NCBI RefSeq assembly: GCF_018294505.1
Contig: NC_057803.1
Coordinates: forward strand, 685,904,010 to 685,968,009
Reading direction: 5' to 3'
Source: Triticum aestivum
Lineage: Eukaryota; Streptophyta; Magnoliopsida; Poales; Poaceae
Length of the DNA: 64,000 bases
The notes under the pieces were generated by a model. That model saw nothing but the letters and a program-made list of their open reading frames with translations. It did not search any database and was not told the DNA's origin. This document shows, in pieces, positions 62,161 through 64,000 of this stretch (position 1 is the first letter of the stretch; each line of letters opens with the position of its first letter). The position numbers and the translations under genes were made by a program.

Positions 62161-62968
62161 TAGCCTTTTCCCTAGTAGTGGGTCACACGGTGATGACGAA
62201 GAGGAGCCCCGTCAGCCGAACACCGGAGGACAGAAGAGGTTCCCCCCACAAGTGCGGACGGTGAACATGATATACGCAACCCACATCCCCAAGAGGGAGC
62301 GGAAGCGTGCGCTCAGGGACGTATATGCGTTGGAGCCAGTCGCCCCAAAGTTCAACCCATGGTCCTCCTGCCTAATCACCTTCGATCGCAGGGACCACCC
62401 CACTAGTATCCGTCATGGCGGATTCACCGCACTGGTCTTAGACCCAATCATTGACGGATTTCACCTCACTCGAGTCCTTATGGATGGCGGACAGAGCCTG
62501 AACCTACTTTACCAGGACACAGTGCGCAAAATGGGTATAGACCCCTCAAGGATCAAACCCACAAAAACGACCTTTAAAGGCGTCATTCCAGGTGTAGAGG
62601 CCCATTGCACAGGCTCAATTACACTGAAAGTGGTCTTCGGATTCCCGGATAACTTCCGAAGCGAAGAATTAATCTTCGATATAGTCCCGTTCCGCGGTGG
62701 CTATCATGCACTGCTCGGGCGAACCGCATTTGCGAGATTCAATGCGGTACCACATTATGCATACCTCAAGCTCAAGATGCCAGGACCTCGGGGGGTCATC
62801 ACAGTCAATGGAAACAGAGAGCGCTCTCTCTGTACGGAGGAGCACACTGCGGCCCTCGCAGCAGAAGCGCAAAGCAGCCTCTCAAGGCAATCCACCAGTT
62901 CGGTGTTTCAAGACCCGGACACCTTCAAGCGCGCTCGGAGTAATCGGCAACTAGACCGCTTGACATGA

Positions 62969-64000
62969 TCTGAGCTCGCGTAGCAATGCGGCCCCCACCC
63001 CAGTCCCAGCCAAACGGCGAAATTCGTGCCACGCGTACATAATTACGCATTAAAAATACCATGGGCACAGGCGGGGAGGGGGGCACAACTACGGCACGCC
63101 CCGATACGCGGCTTAAACCGCACTAGGGGCTTCCCGCTTTGTTATTTTTCTCTTTCAGGACTTTAATCTCTGGAAACCCTGTCCGGCAGCATGATTGCCG
63201 AACACATGATGCAGCAACCGAGGAGGCAAAAAGCTACGTCACACCACGGAACTCCCAGGTGGATTATGTTAACGAGTGAAATATTTGCTTTAATATTATT
63301 CCTCAGCTTGCCCTTGGAAGGGACATAGTCCTACTTTTTGCTTATCGCACTATCTGTATCATTCTGCTTTAACGCATCTATTTGAATAAACAATGCATAA
63401 CATTAAGACTATTATTGCATTCTTCTTTTTTATATATGTGTTCCTTAATGACGCCTTCCAACCGTACACTTTGGTACGGCCAATACACCAGGGGCTTAAG
63501 TACCCCACAACGCGGTGTGAGAAGTCCGAACACTTTCACAAGTGCGGCACCCTGAACTTATAGCATTATATGCATCAACTCGGAATCATGTCTTTGGTCA
63601 AATGTTGGGTTTGCCCGGCTCCTATGTTTTGGTACCTTACATTCCGCTCTATCGGCTAAGGTAGCGCTAGGAGAACTACTGCAATTGTGCCCCGGTTCTG
63701 CTGGGCTAAGCACCTCAGTAGAGAAAGCTAAAACTGACTGTCATGATAAGGCGAGAGACTAGTCGCTGTTCGGCGAGGTTTCGAGTCCCTAAAGACTTAT
63801 GCCGCTTAGAGCGAGGAGCCGGTCCTGTCCGGCTTAAAGGCGTGTATCACGCCCCGAATTCGGCCTTCCGAATACCAGGGGCTTCGCCGAAATTTAAAAT
63901 TATAGAATTCTATGGCTAAGTGAGAGTGATAAAGCATTATTAGTCTGGTTGCCTTGTTTGTTGTGCTGAGCACCTCCCTCGAAGGACCCAAACATGGGAA
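62969..64000 (+). other. Non-coding internal region of the Gypsy element
   Basis: After the protease stop there is no open frame with reverse-transcriptase or integrase motifs. Short repeated phrases (ACCAGGGGCTT at about 63490 and 63877; GGGCTAAGCACCTC and GTGCTGAGCACCTC at about 63700 and 63964) suggest internal duplications. The element continues beyond the window. Confidence 0.55.

Larger units (their letters stand above)
58128..62180. mobile_element. Non-autonomous CACTA transposon, 4,053 bp, TSD GGT, carrying host gene fragments
   Basis: Terminal inverted repeats CACTACTAGGGAAAA / TTTTCCCTAGTAGTG (15 bp, perfect) are flanked by GGT on both sides (58125-58127, 62181-62183), the 3-bp duplication of CACTA elements. 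Subterminal regions at 58190-58345 and 61930-62160 are packed with repeated GTAGTAGCG(C/T)GGGTT units in both orientations, the usual transposase-binding arrays. No transposase gene is visible, so it depends on one in trans. The interior looks like spliced-gene material: a GC-rich 5' part with an ATG and splice donor (58783-58795), AT-rich intron-like DNA, and a dUTPase-derived segment at 61520-61728. Confidence 0.92.
55514..62968 (+). pseudogene. Gypsy gag-protease frame, five stops, split by a CACTA element
   Basis: A single frame runs from the LTR edge to 62968. Parts: an acidic N-terminal region (56327-56944, rich in Asp/Glu with a basic KRQRQRHHSKSR stretch), then the capsid-like retrotransposon gag domain (about 57290-57780: VWIEDFLLHIHMAHGDDL, LKGPARHWLDSLP, FQGTYVRP), a zinc-finger-like CQIH...H...C near 58020, and after the CACTA insertion the aspartic protease (VLMDGGQSLNLLY near 62480, then HALLGRTAFARFNAVPHY). 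In-frame stops are at 55694, 55910, 56228, 56942 and 57170. The CACTA element plus its duplication adds 4,056 bp, a multiple of three, so the protease part stays in the same frame. It cannot make a complete protein. Confidence 0.85.
55110..64000 (+). mobile_element. Gypsy LTR retrotransposon, 5' part, running off the window
   Basis: The 5' LTR is 55110-55589, followed by the primer-binding region (TTGGTGCTTTCATTGAGAG) and a long gag-protease frame. Beyond the protease (62969 to the end) the internal DNA is non-coding with no reverse transcriptase seen, so this may be a non-autonomous derivative or the pol may lie outside. The 3' LTR is not in the window, so the TSD (left flank ATCAC) cannot be tested. 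A CACTA element is inserted at 58128-62180. Confidence 0.85.

Overview
This is plant nuclear DNA, most likely from the wheat group (Triticum, Aegilops or a close relative). It has long intron-rich genes with GT-AG introns. It also carries a repeat set typical of Triticeae: Angela/BARE/WIS-type Copia LTRs, two kinds of large Gypsy LTR, Stowaway MITEs with CTCCCTCCGT ends, an Au-type SINE and CACTA elements with CACTACTAGGG ends. There is no prokaryotic, organellar or CRISPR signal. The exact species cannot be read from the sequence.

Layout. (1) 1-17.7 kb: one large + strand gene of 42 recognisable exons (1007-17681). It encodes the C-terminal ~1,495 residues of a HEAT-repeat protein of the SHOOT GRAVITROPISM 6 / MROH1 family; the N-terminus lies left of the window or is not recognisable. 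Its introns hold Stowaway MITEs and a miniature LTR element (TRIM) with three LTRs. (2) 18.6-30.0 kb: MITE debris, a GC-rich orphan stretch, then a minus-strand Copia element with decayed coding. That element is joined through a shared LTR to a truncated second copy. (3) 30.3-35.0 kb: an Au-type SINE just upstream of the TATA box of an LRR receptor kinase (subfamily XII, Xa21-like), two exons, with an apparent short deletion in the kinase domain. A MITE, a tandem repeat and a minus-strand tRNA-Gly(GCC) follow. (4) 35.2-46.4 kb: AT-rich low-complexity DNA and a tandem duplication, interrupted by a structurally complete minus-strand Angela-type Copia element (36995-45666, TSD ACCTA) whose polyprotein frame has several stops. 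(5) 46.4-50.1 kb: a truncated Copia fragment, an intact intronless MATH-BTB gene (48568-49656) and a foldback MITE. (6) 50.5-55 kb: a decayed proline/KEEP-rich ORF split by a solo Gypsy LTR (TSD AACCG), an (AT)n tract, and a non-LTR retroelement with ~15-bp TSDs that itself contains a Stowaway MITE. (7) 55.1-64 kb: the 5' part of a Gypsy element (LTR, primer-binding region, gag-protease with five stops) interrupted by a 4,053-bp CACTA element (TSD GGT). The CACTA element carries a decayed copy of the C-terminal part of a host dUTPase gene.

The cellular genes are functionally unrelated: a vacuole/endomembrane HEAT protein, a cell-surface immune-type receptor kinase, a CUL3 adaptor and a tRNA. 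What links the window is nested insertion. Target-site duplications and interrupted reading frames give a relative order of events at several loci. All exon calls come from reading splice sites and family similarity by eye; no alignment was run.
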